DNA of 64,000 nucleotides, taken from Ascaphus truei. Its lineage: Eukaryota > Chordata > Amphibia > Anura > Ascaphidae. The notes below the pieces were generated by a model. It saw nothing but the letters and a program-made list of their open reading frames with translations, had not been told where the DNA came from and did not search any database. How positions within the stretch are numbered: position 1 is the stretch's first letter; the number at the start of each line of letters is the position of its first letter. The position numbers were made by a program, and so were the translations under genes. Shown in pieces: positions 30,860 to 41,438 of this stretch. The stretch spans positions 50,142,984 to 50,206,983 of the forward strand of contig CM071570.1 in assembly GCA_036426205.1 (NCBI GenBank), given 5' to 3'.

Positions 30860-31561
30860 TAATCGTACACCCTTGCTGCCCCTCACTCCGTACAATCCCC
30901 CTCAATCACTTCCTCGGGTCCCCTAGTGATGGTGGCCTGTAACAGGAAGCACTCTCTGCCACCCACTTCAGTACAAACCCACACAAAATCCCCTTCAGGG
31001 CCTCCTGTGATGACAGGCTGTAATGGGACAGTATCTGTGTCACCCACTTTGTTACAACCCCCCTCAGCATACATTACGATAATGTGCTGTAAGTAGATCT
31101 CTCTAACCTCTATTTCGGTACAACCCACCTCAAACACTCCCTTGGAGTCCCCTTATGATGATTAGCTGTAATTGTGAGTTCTCTCTACACCCCACGTTGG
31201 TACAAACCCCCTTAATCATCCCCTTGGGCCCCCCTATGACCATCTGGTTGGTAGTGAGGAGTTGGACTCGGAGGTCCCCACGGTCCCCCGCTTTGGTGCA
31301 ACCTGTCAATCCCTTCCTCATTCTCAAGTGCGTCAGAACCTGGAATTGTGTAGTGGGTTCTTGATATTGTTGGGTCTCAGCGGTCTTATATTGGATAATC
31401 ATCTTCCCAAGATAATTACATAGAAACATATTAGCAGGAATATCATCAATTATTCCAACCTTCTGCACACCCTTCCCAGTACCCCAATTAAAGTATACCT
31501 TGGCCACTGGCAAATCATGGCACCCCCCTCCTGCATGATGGAACAGATGTGGGGAGCGCAA
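30860..31561 (-). pseudogene. Retroelement protease-like ORF running into about 96-bp in-frame tandem repeats
   Basis: From 31561 on the - strand the reading is CHDLPVAKVYFNWGTGKG, then VGIIDDIPANMFLCNYLG. I recognise this as the C-terminal part of a retropepsin-like domain found in amphibian Ty3/gypsy-type polyproteins, where the last motif is usually LGNDLG. The catalytic DTG/DSG lies upstream and is not seen. The frame then enters five to six degenerate 32-residue repeats (CTEVGGRECFLLQ, then ITRGPE, and variants). A stop divides the frame near 31130. No RT or integrase is nearby. The repeats may be a variable linker of the polyprotein. Identification rests on a short motif. Confidence 0.5.
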
Positions 31562-31601
31562 ACCATAGAATAGAAAATATACAGAACAATTGTCAGTAGA
31601 A

Positions 31602-31910
31602 TAACTGTATTAAGAAATAAATGTCAAGCATGCAATCAACCATGCACAGGTGGGGGTAGTGAAAGGGAAACACAGATGATGTTATACTGTATATTTGTAT
31701 AACCCTCTGTATAGCCAACATATATGGGGTATCTAAACCAGTAACGTATCCAATACACACTATATAGTGGGAGAGATGATGATATATAAATAAATATCCG
31801 ACTCACACGGCCATGTGGGAGTCACCACATATAGAGGTGTCTTTAAATTCTCCTTACAGATTGCGGTAACTGCCCTAGTGATCGTGCAGACGGAAGGGTG
31901 GTGGTAGACA
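31602..31910. repeat. Near-identical direct repeat, copy 1
   Basis: Matches 34233-34546 with only about two substitutions and one 5-bp gap (an extra CTGTA in copy 2). The spacing is 2.63 kb and the sequence between the copies is not duplicated. High identity indicates a recent event. Whether these are terminal repeats of one element or two recent insertions is unresolved. Confidence 0.9.
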
Positions 31911-31920
31911 AAAAATGTCC

Positions 31921-31960
31921 CTGAGGAAGCTCCATAGCTGGAGGGAAATGTGCGTAGGGC
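31921..31960 (+). ncRNA. Hammerhead-like motif, degenerate
   Basis: CTGAGGA, then AG, then stem CTCC..GGAG, then GGAAAT, on the + strand directly after copy 1 of the direct repeat. It has the order of a hammerhead core (CUGANGA, stem II, GAAA), but the closing base pair and the cleavage-site side are not convincing. Low-confidence relic. Confidence 0.25.
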
Positions 31961-32198
31961 ACGTAGTGATGTTGTGAGACTCCTACTTGGAAGTCTTTTA
32001 TTTTAAAATTGACGAATCTACAGCTGACCAATAGTTACATTCTCATAGTTTGACTGTGGGTTTCACATACTGGCACATATTTGCTGTGCCTGTGTATATA
32101 TGTGTGGTGCCTAAGGCTCATTACATCTGCGGTGATATCTGTGTGACTCTGGTGCAGTGTTGGGTCAGGATATTAGGCTTGTTCCACATCTGAACCTG

Positions 32199-33088
32199 TG
32201 TCACGCTTGTGCTCTCCTCACAAGCGCAGGGAGAAAGGGGAGGACCCAGTAGCGAGGTGGGGAGGCCGCAGGGGATACGAAGGGAGTGAGTTGCCGTGCA
32301 GCTGGGGATCGGCGCACGTAGTCACGTGACCGCGCCGCGCGCATGAGAATGCGTGACGCGTCCGGAGGTGCGGTGCCTACTCAGAGACACGAGTGATCCA
32401 GCTGCAAGTGCGCGCATGCTCTGACAGCAGAGCGGGAATGCGCGCGTTCTCAGGCACCAACGCGGGGGTTGTGGGAAGCCAACGCTTCAGCACGGGAGTC
32501 TGGAAACAGAAACCAGGAACAAGGTACAGGAACATGGGCATGGTGTCCAGAGCACAAGTAACATCCAGAGAAGGATTGCTTCTTGGAGAACGTCCAGACT
32601 TCTTAAAGGCATAGTAACAAAAACAGCAAGGTGCAGCAAAACTAAATATAACATAAGGGTTCTTAGTCTAATCCATTGGCCAAGGAAATATAAGCCTGCT
32701 ACCACGTCAAGGTGAACCCTACTAAGCAGGTACCTACACTACCCGACGGTAAACTAACCTTAGTAGTATAAGAGTGACTGTCCCAGTCTTCCGGAATCCA
32801 CAGGAGATAAGTAAAGGTCCCAAGGAGGTCCAGGCAGGAACAGTATGCAATGAGTACTAGCAGACACCAGGGCAGGCAGCAAATGACTAATAGCAGAGAG
32901 AAAGTCAAAGAGAGGCTTACTTCCTGTCAGGAGGAAGAGGGCAGGGTTTGCCAGAAAGCAAGATGGCGTTGCTTGCTTCAGAATCCTTAAAGACACAGGA
33001 TCTTGACTCGCAGCTAGAGGGCGGCGATCAGAAGTAAACAGGTAAGGAAGGGACACGCCGCAGGGGGCGTGTTCCGCGCATCGTTACA
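32199..33088 (-). repeat. LTR (complete), CpG-rich
   Basis: 890 bp, begins TG and ends CA on both strands. It contains CACGTGAC, ACGCGT and other CpG-dense motifs at 32290-32360. The adjoining polypurine tract is at 33089-33104. A fragment resembling repeat family A (TTGGCCAAGG, AAGCCTGCTACCACGTCAAGG) occurs inside at about 32680-32715, so the LTR may carry an older insertion or share sequence with that family. Confidence 0.7.
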
Positions 33089-33171
33089 GTACCCCCCTCT
33101 TAATGATCGAACTCTGAGCGATCCAAGAGACTTAGGGGCAGCGATGCATAGGAAGGAATGCTCGCAGCTAG

Positions 33172-33365
33172 AGGCAGCGCCCGCCACACAGAGAATCAAC
33201 AGGGAATCTTGACTCGCAGCTAGAGGGCGGCGCACGCCATACAGGGAGACATCAGGGAAACTAGGCAAGAGGGCAGCGCCCGCCACACAGGGAATCAACA
33301 GGGAATCTTGACTCGCAGCTAGAGGACGGCGCATGCCATACAGAGAGACATCAGAGAAACTAGGC
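33172..33365. repeat. Tandem repeat of about 98 bp, two units
   Basis: GGCAGCGCCCGCCACACAG, AATCAACAGGGAATCTTGAC, TCGCAGCTAGAGG and CGCCATACAG recur in the same order about 98 bp apart. Each unit itself holds two related halves with CGCAGCTAGAGG. Lies in the LTR-element interior. Confidence 0.85.
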
Positions 33366-33609
33366 ATGGGTAGAGAATACGCCACAAGGGGGCGTGAAGT
33401 TGACTCGCAGCTGGAGGGCGGCGCTCGCCGTCACGTGTACGCGCCACGTGTGAGAGAATGTGTGACGCGACCGGGGGTGGCCGGGCTCCGTGGTACGAGT
33501 AGGGAACCGCGGGTGCGTGCATGCTCTATAAGGAGAGCGGGAACTGAGATGCGGCAGGTAAGGAGGGAGCACGCCGCAGGGGGCGTGTTCCCCGATTCCT
33601 TACAACCTG

Positions 33610-34232
33610 CTCGTTTAGGGAGTTCAACCTTTTCTGCTGCATACACCTCTAGTCTCTGTCTGGATCACACTATATCTATGATAATCACTATGTGTATCTG
33701 ACCTAGTATTACCACCATATTAGGAGCAGTAATCTGGTATTAGGACTATTTCATACCTCATTTGCTATTAAGAGAGCTCCCTACCTATGATTGTAACTTT
33801 ATGCACCTACCTGGTACTATGAATATATGGGATTTTTAGGTGCAAACTAGGTTTTGGTCCTAGGTGGTTTACCTATATCACTGCTGTATCTGCCTTGTCT
33901 TTCCTAGACTATTAGCTTTATGTGCTATTCAGTGGCTTAATATCTAGATCAGATGACAGACAGTCGTCAAATTTAATTTAATTTATTTTTAATCTTGGTT
34001 ACACTTACATTATCGGTAATATATGTTTTATGTAATGTCAATAAAGGTTATATTTTAAATGTATGTGGTGTGCATCTAAGTGAATTCTACTCTGAGTGCA
34101 CTGCCTTGTGTGCTCGCCACTTTCCTGATTCACTTCAGTTCACAGGTTTGCACCCATTTGATAATTATCGAATTTCCATTAAATTAGTATGGTCCTTAGT
34201 TGATCACTCCCTATCCCTTGCTTTGTTTTTTG
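33610..34232. other. No gene seen
   Basis: AT-rich DNA between the LTR element and the second copy of the direct repeat. Contains an AATAAAGG near 34046. Nothing recognised. Confidence 0.45.
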
Positions 34233-34546
34233 TAACTGTATTAAGAAATAAATGTCAAGCATGCAATCAACCATGCACAGGTGGGGGTAGTGAAAGGGAA
34301 ACACAGATGATGTTATACTGTATATTTGTATAACCCTCTGTATAGCCAACATACTGTATATGGGGTATCTAAACCAGTAACGTATCCAATACACACTATA
34401 TAGTGGGAGAGATGATGATATATAAATAAATATCCGACTCACACGGCCATGTGGGAGTCACCACATGTAGAGGTGTCTTTAAATTCTCCTTACAGATTGC
34501 GGTAACTGCCCCAGTGATCGTGCAGACGGAAGGGTGGTGGTAGACA
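34233..34546. repeat. Near-identical direct repeat, copy 2
   Basis: See copy 1 at 31602-31910. The sequence after it differs from that after copy 1. A near-perfect palindrome TGACTCACACGGCCATGTGT plus GAGTCA follows at 34565-34590; a variant of it is also inside both copies. Confidence 0.9.
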
Positions 34547-34599
34547 ATATAAATAAATAAATAATGACTCACACGGCCATGTGTGAGTCACTACCCATA

Positions 34600-36110
34600 G
34601 GTGGTATCTTTTCCCTTCTGTGTCTTCTGGGTCTGTCTCTCCACAGGGCGTCCTAGCACTCATGGCAAGCGCAGTTCCACAAAGACATCCAGGAGAATAG
34701 GGGTTAAAAATAACACACTTTATTTAATCAAAACAATAAACGCTAGAAAAACCACTCAGATGGTGAGTGGCCTTGTGGAATCTCCGCTTCTCGTTACTCC
34801 TCACAGTGTCGCTGAATACCGCATCCGGCAGCAGAGGGGAAACTGTAGTAGTGTGGGAGTACGGAGTCCTAGAATGTCCAAAAAAGCTCCACGTTAAGCA
34901 GGTTCCCCCCCCTCCTGCAACCCTTAAATGCAGAGTCTGCCCGGGAATGATTTCCTCAGGTACCACAACCCCCGGCCACACCAGTAAATGTAGCACCTCA
35001 GTCCTTGGGTGCGTTTCTTACCCACCGTGACTGACTGCAAGTGAGCACCAATGATTTCCTGCACTCCACACCACATAGGCACCTGGGCGTGCTCCTGAGG
35101 GGCGATCTCCTCCAGAGACAGTTGCAAGCTTCTTCTTTTCTGGGAACACAAAAAAAAAAAAGCAAAAACAAAACCAACACTTCTTAATCTGTGATCTAAT
35201 ATGAATGGACAGTTGTGCTGCTCCTATAAACGGTCCCTAGAACCATTAGATAACTACTAAATTTACAAAATATAGCGCAAACTAGTGCAAGATGATGATG
35301 ATGGTGAAGATCTAATTGTACCCAGTAAAGATGATGTGATAGGAAGTGATACAAATTTTTTGAACATAAACAGAATTAAAGTTAATGATCTAAGCGCTCA
35401 AAAATGGTTAGCACTCACAAAGGTTTCTTCAGATGTTAGTACAAAATGAGATCATCGTATCAGCTCAGGTGCTCTTCATACTGCACAACTCCTCACAAAA
35501 AAACAGATGACATATACATAGGATCAAAGCATTTACTAAAGTGCAAAACAAGTGAACAGGGGGGAAAAGTATCAAAAATATTTTCCCAGAGATATATAAA
35601 CATTGAGTGTCATAAGGGCCCACTCTCACTCACTACAGAAACGTATTGTGGTCAGCTGAGCACTGGATCAGCATGCACGTCGTCTTTTCCTCTGCCCCTG
35701 ATTCCGCACCTGTGTTTTAATCCATGGAGTCACAAGGTTATTGCCGATACTGCAGTACGGTGTCCTCGGAGCGCGTTTTGTCTATTGGTAATGATTGGCT
35801 TCCTCAATTGTACTTCCACTGTGTCCCCACCTATCTTTTTGAGCCATATTTCATTTCTAATTGCCAATAATTTTATTGGATTTCTCAGATTGCAATTAGA
35901 GTCTATTTGTTGTCTAATACAATTGACTATTCACTGTCCAGATAGAATATGGGCTCTACACATATACTCCTCCATGCTAATTAATAAATGAAATCATATA
36001 AAATAATTTATATGATGAAAAAGCATACATATTTCTTTATATAATTAAAAAAAAAACAATAATAGTGTGAAAAATCACTGAAGGTTCAGTGAATTGTACA
36101 TGAGCTATAC
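34600..36110. other. No gene seen over about 1.5 kb
   Basis: The A-rich-to-TTTATTTAATC transition near 34705-34730 and CpG-bearing sequence at 34800-35100 recall reversed LTR ends, but no boundaries could be set. The ORF of 181 codons at 35446 shows no domain. Confidence 0.35.
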
Positions 36111-36430
36111 CTGAGGCGGGCAACCCTGTCGCCAATCGCCACAAGTGGCGAATTGGCCATGAAAGTGTGGTGAATTTGAGTTTGCAAGCTCCCACAGTAA
36201 AATAAACTTTTTCTTGATAGCGTGTGCTGGTTTCCGCTTTCTGAATGAGTCAACAAAGTGAACCAGTGGCAGGTGATAGTGCTGAGGTGAATGAAGCAGA
36301 CGAATAGTGTGTGTTGTTTTACATGTTCGATTGAGCAACCCAATTTCTCAATTTTTACATTGTGTGGCGATTTTAACTTCTCATTCGCCACACCTGTGGC
36401 TACATTAAAAAAATAGGTTGCCCACCTCTG
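36111..36430. mobile_element. hAT MITE with perfect 8-bp TSD
   Basis: AGCTATAC flanks both ends (36103-36110 and 36431-36438). The left end CTGAGGCGGGCAACC and right end GGTTGCCCACCTCTG are inverted with two mismatches. Subterminal blocks TCGCCACAAGTGGCGA and TTCGCCACACCTGTGGC are shared with the larger hAT element at 13719-15590, so this is a 320-bp deletion derivative of the same family without the minisatellite. Confidence 0.9.
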
Positions 36431-37159
36431 AGCTATACTAAAGTCATCCTATCATAGTAATACTATCCTTTTTATTATGTAAAACTCTGTAACAGTGAAT
36501 AAAATTACAACAAACTAAAAATAAAAGAAATACAAGTTAGTAACAGACAAAAGACATATAACATACCTGGGTTTAAAAACCCTCACCTCAGCTTCATATA
36601 TATATAAATCACTTTATGCCACATATTAAATGAACACATAGGACCTATTGTGCCATGGATCACTAGAATACAATTATAAAAAAGATAAATAATTAGAAAT
36701 ATTGGATAAAAAGCCTTATGGCATCAGTGTGACAAATTGCAAGAACATGGGAATGAAACACCTTCTTAAAATGGTTAAATATAAATGAGTAGCGAAAAGT
36801 ATGGTATATAGGCAGCACTCAATAAAAGCAAAATATGGCTCGTCAAACGTTGCGCAGGAATAATGGAGGGATCCTAACCCTCCTACACAATATTATAGAA
36901 AAAAGGTGGAGATTCCCAGCACTCAAAATAAACGACAACGGGTTTATGCCAAAGAATAAAGAAATATATTGAATTTCAAAAAAGAGAGATGCCTTACAGC
37001 TTGTGCATTGCAAACACTAAACAATGTGTATATAAAAAGTGACACAATGGTTAACAGTGAGAGGGATCGGGTGGGGAAGGGAACACAAAAAGTGGGGGAG
37101 GGAAGGGAGGGAAAGAGAGTGAGGAAAAGACAAAGGAAACACTGGGGAGTATAAGAAAA
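36431..37159. other. No gene seen
   Basis: AT-rich. The purine-rich part at 37050-37160 (GGGAAGGGAGGGAAAGAGAG) leads into the following repeat. Confidence 0.45.
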
Positions 37160-37520
37160 CAGAAAGCCTGAGTAATCTGTAAGGATGAGGGGGGCAAAGT
37201 TTTGGGGCGGAATGCCCCTTCTTCAGGCCCATTCCCACAGACCCGTGGGGCCTGTGGTACTTTCCTTATACCCCACCTACTACCGATCCCTCTGCTGGAG
37301 TAAAAATGCGAATTGGGTAGTGTCAGACAATCAACACTGTGAAGTAGATTGTAAGCTCTTTGGAGCAGGGATTCCTCTTTCTAAATGTTACTTTTATGTC
37401 TGAAGCACTTATTCCCATGATCTGATATTTGTATTATTTGTTCTTAATATGATTGTCACGTGTATTACTGCTTTGAAGCGCTATGTACATTAATGGCGCT
37501 ATATAAAGACAACCTGTACA
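37160..37520 (+). repeat. LINE/SINE 3'-end repeat, with a hammerhead-like relic
   Basis: TGTAAGCTCTTTGGAGCAGG, ATGTCTGAAGCACTTATTCC, ATTGTCACGTGTATTACTG and GCGCTATGTACATTAATGGC are the reverse complement of blocks in the 3' ends of the L2/CR1-type copies at 56783, 58310 and 59535. This is therefore the same 3' end in + orientation. The 5' side carries the motif described at 37193-37226. Confidence 0.75.
37193..37226 (-). ncRNA. Hammerhead-like motif, degenerate
   Basis: On the - strand CTGAAGAAG is followed by a GGGGC..GCCCC stem-loop and CAAAAC. A hammerhead would need GAAAC where CAAAAC stands. Arrangement only; probably inactive. Confidence 0.25.
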
Positions 37521-37523
37521 TAC

Positions 37524-37785
37524 AGATGCAGCCAGTAGTATTAGAACTCCTGTCTGGTAAATTCTGGGGCAGTGTTACAGTAAATGACTCAACATTTCTG
37601 TGAGATTCTTAAAGGTCCATTGGATAAACAAAGCAGGGGTCCCTGCAGTCCCAGGGACCCCCCGCTGTGTTTATCCGACGGGCCATTAATAATCTCACAG
37701 AAATGTTGAGGCATTTACTGTGAGACTGTCCCAGAATCTCCCAGAATTTCCCAGGTAAGTGTTCTAATACTGGTGGCTGCATCTG
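37524..37785. repeat. Foldback MITE with arms of about 120 bp
   Basis: AGATGCAGCCAGTAGTATTA at the left is mirrored by TAATACTGGTGGCTGCATCT at the right. Complementarity continues through CAACATTTCTGTGAGATT and its complement to a short centre near 37645-37660 (TCCCTGCAGTCCCAGGGA). No TSD established because a CATA microsatellite follows. Confidence 0.85.
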
Positions 37786-37788
37786 TAC

Positions 37789-37853
37789 ATACATACATAC
37801 ATACATACATACATACATACATACATACATACATACATACATACATACATACA
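37789..37853. repeat. (ACAT)n microsatellite
   Basis: About 16 tandem tetranucleotides directly beside the foldback element. Confidence 0.98.
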
Positions 37854-38149
37854 AGTCATAAATAAACTGAACCAAGAACAAAATCGTAATAATTACAGCG
37901 CCTCTATTGTCATTTGCTGGGAGCAAAAACCAAACAATTGCCAAACAGAAGACTGTCCAAGCAGCAAAATAATCACTATGTTTTAGGCACACCTCAATCA
38001 TATGAGAACAGCTCTAGCCACAAGTACTGATCAGTCTGTACACTGTTCACAGTATCTGCCAGAAACCAAGGACTGATAATTGTACAAAACAGAATGACAG
38101 GTCTTTACTGTTGTGTAACCTGAGGTTCAAGCATATGAATACAACAAAA

Positions 38150-38725
38150 AGCAAACAAAGATGCCCAAAGCTACTTCCAATGTGACAAAAATACACAGTG
38201 CAATACCTATATCAGTCCTGCACAACTCCAGTCCTTGAGGGCAGCAAACAGGCCAGATTTTCAGGATATCCCTACTTCAGCAGAGCTGGCTCAATTAGTT
38301 GCTCAGTCATTGAGCCAGCTGTGCTGAAGTAGGGATATCCTGAAAACCTGGCCTGTTTGCGTCCCTCGAGGACTGGAGTTGTGCAGGCCTGACCTATATA
38401 TTCTCTTGAAAAAGGGTAATTTAGTTAAACCCTTTAGCCTGCTGCCACTTCAAGGCATGACAGTTAGCAGGTCCTAACACTCCCTGAGTTAAAATTCTTA
38501 TTTACCTCTATAATTAGAGGAAGAATGATCAGCATTGGATCTGTCGTAACCGAGCAAAATGAAACTGACCTGCCAACTTGGAAAGTGGGGAGGGGCGAGC
38601 TTAAACTTGGGGATAGGGTCCACTAACCTCCCAAAAACAGCTGAGACCGGCTGCACTTAATTAATAAACAAACAGATACCCAACAAGCTCTGAGAAACCC
38701 CAAACATTACCATATATATGTACAA
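38150..38725 (+). repeat. Dispersed repeat family A, copy 3, interrupted by a MITE
   Basis: Same block order as 4395-4783. It is split at ATACCTATAT by the 179-bp element at 38213-38391, after which the TCTCTTGAAAAAGGG block resumes. The 4.4-kb copy shows the uninterrupted target. Confidence 0.85.
38213..38391. mobile_element. Foldback hAT-type MITE with exact 8-bp TSD
   Basis: ACCTATAT lies on both sides (38205-38212 and 38392-38399). The ends CAGTCCTGCACAACTCCAGT and ACTGGAGTTGTGCAGGCCTG are inverted, and inverted complementarity continues through CAGGATATCCCTACTTCAGC to a short centre near 38295-38315. CAG...CTG ends with an 8-bp TSD indicate hAT mobilisation. Confidence 0.9.
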
Positions 38726-38789
38726 CATGTATATATGTATAACATAATATATATGTATATAAGTGTCAAAAGGAGTGTTAGTGGGTGTG

Positions 38790-39250
38790 GCTAAATGTTG
38801 CACCAGTGAGTTGTCCCCGTTCCATCCACACTGGATTTCATTGCAAACTTTTAGCAGGGTAGTTACGGTGGAGTGTTTGGGACGAAAGCCAGATTGGAAT
38901 TGGCTAGGGAAATTTGTCTTGGTATAGTAATCGCTTAATTGGGAGTGAACACATTTTTCCATGACTTTGGATAGTATTGGGAGAAGAGAGATTGGCCTGT
39001 AGTTTGAGACAGTATTTCTGTTCGCACTTTTGAAGATTGGGACAACTCTGGCAGTTTTCCAGGTCTTAGGGATATGGCCTGCAGACAGGATAGAGTTGAC
39101 TATGGAAGCAATTTGTTTGGCAATGGCTGGGGCACCAAGTCTTAGGAACTTAGATTGTAGTAAGTCAGGTCCACATTGGCTGCTTAGTTTTAATTTGAGG
39201 AGCGCTTGTGTAATCTCCTCTTCGGATACTGGACCAAATTGAAAATTGTG
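38790..39250 (-). mobile_element. L2/CR1-type LINE RT fragment
   Basis: The - strand reads FGPVSEEEITQALL, SSQCGPDLLQSKFLRLGAPA, KTWKTARVVPIFKSANRNTV, SNYRPISLLPILSKVMEKC and QSGFRPKHSTVTTLLKVCNE without a stop over about 150 codons. These are the N-terminal RT blocks 0-3 of a Jockey-superfamily LINE. It ends just before the catalytic region at about 38790. A better-preserved relative of the fragment at 8190-9060. Confidence 0.85.
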
Positions 39251-39322
39251 GGCAGTGTAGGGAGGGGGTGGGGCATGTGCGTGTCCAGGGATCAGTTGAT
39301 GTGAAAAAGTTCACCTCTAACC

Positions 39323-39350
39323 CCACGCGTTTCGAGACTACATCACTTCC
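39323..39350 (-). ncRNA. Hammerhead-like motif, degenerate
   Basis: The - strand contains GGAAGTGATGTAGTCTCGAA followed by ACGCGTGGGG. The CGAAACGCGT part is hammerhead-like, but the CTGATGA segment and stem II are not intact. Low-confidence relic. Confidence 0.2.
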
Positions 39351-39839
39351 TCCCCCCACACATCATTCCCAAGCATCTTTTAAAGTGGTTCGTCAAATTT
39401 TGGGAAATTTTGTATTTTGTAAATTAATCGAAAACTATTACATTGTGAGAATTTTCACTAATTTTGAGATAATTTCGTGACAATGATACTTACTATATAA
39501 AAGGGTCATGTGACCAGGCGAATATTTTTTGGTAAACAGAATCGCTCACGAGTTACGTGTATCAATGGAATTAGTTGCATATTCATTTATCTCTTGGCAA
39601 CAATACACAGAGTGATGGCTTACCTGTATTCCATGTATACCCCTAGTGATTTTCCTGTGTCTGGTTTACACGAGTGGCAAGATCTGATTTCCTGAGTGCT
39701 CCTGCACTGTATCTACAATCCCTTCAAATAGGGGTACTGAGGCAGGATATATGAAGAAAGAAGGTGCTTCAGTAAACTTGTTCAAGATCCAGTAGTAGAG
39801 TTCTACAAAGATCCAGTAGGTGGCGCATATAATCTATAT
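39351..39839. other. No gene seen; upstream flank of BMP2
   Basis: AT-rich DNA without recognised repeats. Region in which distal promoter elements of BMP2 could lie; none identified with confidence. Confidence 0.4.
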
Positions 39840-40545
39840 AAAGATTGGAAATGCCACTAAAACGGAAGAGGAGTGAGATTGGAAGGAGGGGTAGATTAGA
39901 AGTGGATATTACTGAGCCTAGCAGTGTGTGCGGCGGGTGGCTTCTGATTGGCAGTCTCCGGCATTTAGGATCCTGACATCAGAGGAGAAACCAAAAAAAG
40001 TAAAGAGAAGACTTGCAGCAACCTCAATCAATTTACAGCACAGGCAAGAGAGGAGCAAGCTCAGCGGTGAGGGATACAGCACAAGGGGATATGCTGTGAT
40101 GCAGACTACTGCTGCTGCTGTGCATGGGAGAGAGAAGAAGCAAGAGAACTCTGCACCTTAACTCATGAGACCTTCCCAAAGCAGCCCAACACTCCACCAC
40201 CAGATTTTGGCATCAGTGGTCATTTTCATGCGCACTGTAATGTCTCCACCTGTGGTCTGTAAATAGTCAGTAAAGTTAGGGAGCACTTTTGATTCCTATA
40301 AAGAAGAGTTACGTTTTTCTTCCAGGAGAAACTGCCCACCAAAAAAAGGGTCGTGACTTGCTGCACTGTCGCTAATCAGCTGCTAAAAAGTATGTTTAAG
40401 AAGAGGCGGACTGCGCTGTGGGTATATTGTGAGTTGTTGTGTTTAACAGCCGTAGCAAGGAAACGTTTGGAGTAACACCGAGTGATGTGGAAAAAACACA
40501 CCGAGAGCAGAAAACCCTCCTCATCCAGACAAGCTCGGCACACAG
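39840..40545 (+). other. bmp2: Probable BMP2 promoter / non-coding first exon region
   Basis: Vertebrate BMP2 has a non-coding first exon upstream of the exon with the start codon. The coding exon here begins after a consensus acceptor (CCCCCTGATTCAG at 41569), so an upstream exon must exist. 39840-40545 is the best place: it has intermediate GC, no repeats, and a donor-like CACACAGGTATT with GT at 40546. A second possible donor (GTGGGTATATTG) lies near 40430, just after GGCGGACTGCG, which resembles the end of mammalian BMP2 exon 1 as I recall it. A CCAAT-like ATTGG is at 39949. Start site and exon limits are not established. Confidence 0.35.
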
Positions 40546-40821
40546 GTATTACTCCTTGTTTGCCATTTTTGCAAGCGATTTTTTCTCAGTACCCTGTGAT
40601 AGATTTTATATATAGATAGCTTTTATTTTTTTAATAGTTTTATTTTTTTAATCTTTCAGAAATGAACGAGCTGTGAAATGTATTTATTTATTTTTTTCTT
40701 TAAAAACATTGTAGTTGACAAATCGCAGTACTACAAATCCAATGTTTCAGAAGGACCTTGATCTATTGGATTACTTTTGTTTAAGGCACAGATCGCACAA
40801 TCTTTAACATTGTACTTGTAA

Positions 40822-40822
40822 G

Positions 40823-40854
<32 letters not shown>

Positions 40855-40861
40855 GTATATA
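40822..40861. repeat. (GT)n(AT)n microsatellite
   Basis: Short GT run followed by TATA in the presumed first BMP2 intron. Confidence 0.9.
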
Positions 40862-41438
40862 ATTGTATGATGTAGTGTTGCTCCATACCCCCATGACCAT
40901 CACATGCCCACCCCATGGCACCCACATTTCTAGACTGCATGCCTTTTGCATCGTGCAGTGGGTGTGCTTGTTGAGATTACAGTGAATCAGTACTTTGAGT
41001 GCTAGTCAGTCTCTGGTGGGATTGTTTGATCTCTGTGGTTTTCTGGTAGCCAATCGGGATCAGGCTGCTGTAACACTGACTTTAACACCTGTACACTAAG
41101 CCAGTCTCTAACCTTATGATCTAACCCTGCTCCTGCAGACACAACACCTTTATGGGCAAAGTGACCCGCTTCTGATGATGTATATACACGTGCAACATGC
41201 TCCCACATCACCTATTCGCCCCGGCCCTCTCCGCCTCTCACCCCTCCTAGGTATTTGATGACGGTACTGAACACCTCCACAGAGGATAACACGCACCTTC
41301 TCATTCACAGCCGCGTCCAAGTCTCCCTTCTGCGTGACCTAGACACCCTGAAATGCTGCCACACTTAAATGTTTCTATTAAGGGGTCATTTCTTAAGCAT
41401 TTAGTAACATGATAGACTAATCTCCAACTGAGCTCATG

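Larger units (their letters stand above)
32199..33604 (-). mobile_element. Internally deleted LTR retrotransposon (Ty3/gypsy-like) with 5-bp TSD
   Basis: ACCTG flanks both ends (32194-32198 and 33605-33609). The left LTR, 32199-33088, runs TGTCACGC...CGTTACA on the + strand. Next to it GTACCCCCCTCTTAAT is the complement of a polypurine tract, so the element reads on the - strand. A second, internally deleted LTR ends at 33604 (CCTTACA) and shares CACGCCGCAGGGGGCGTGTT and GCATGCTCT..GAGCGGGAA with the first. The 0.35-kb interior has no gag or pol. A non-autonomous or gutted copy. Confidence 0.75.
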
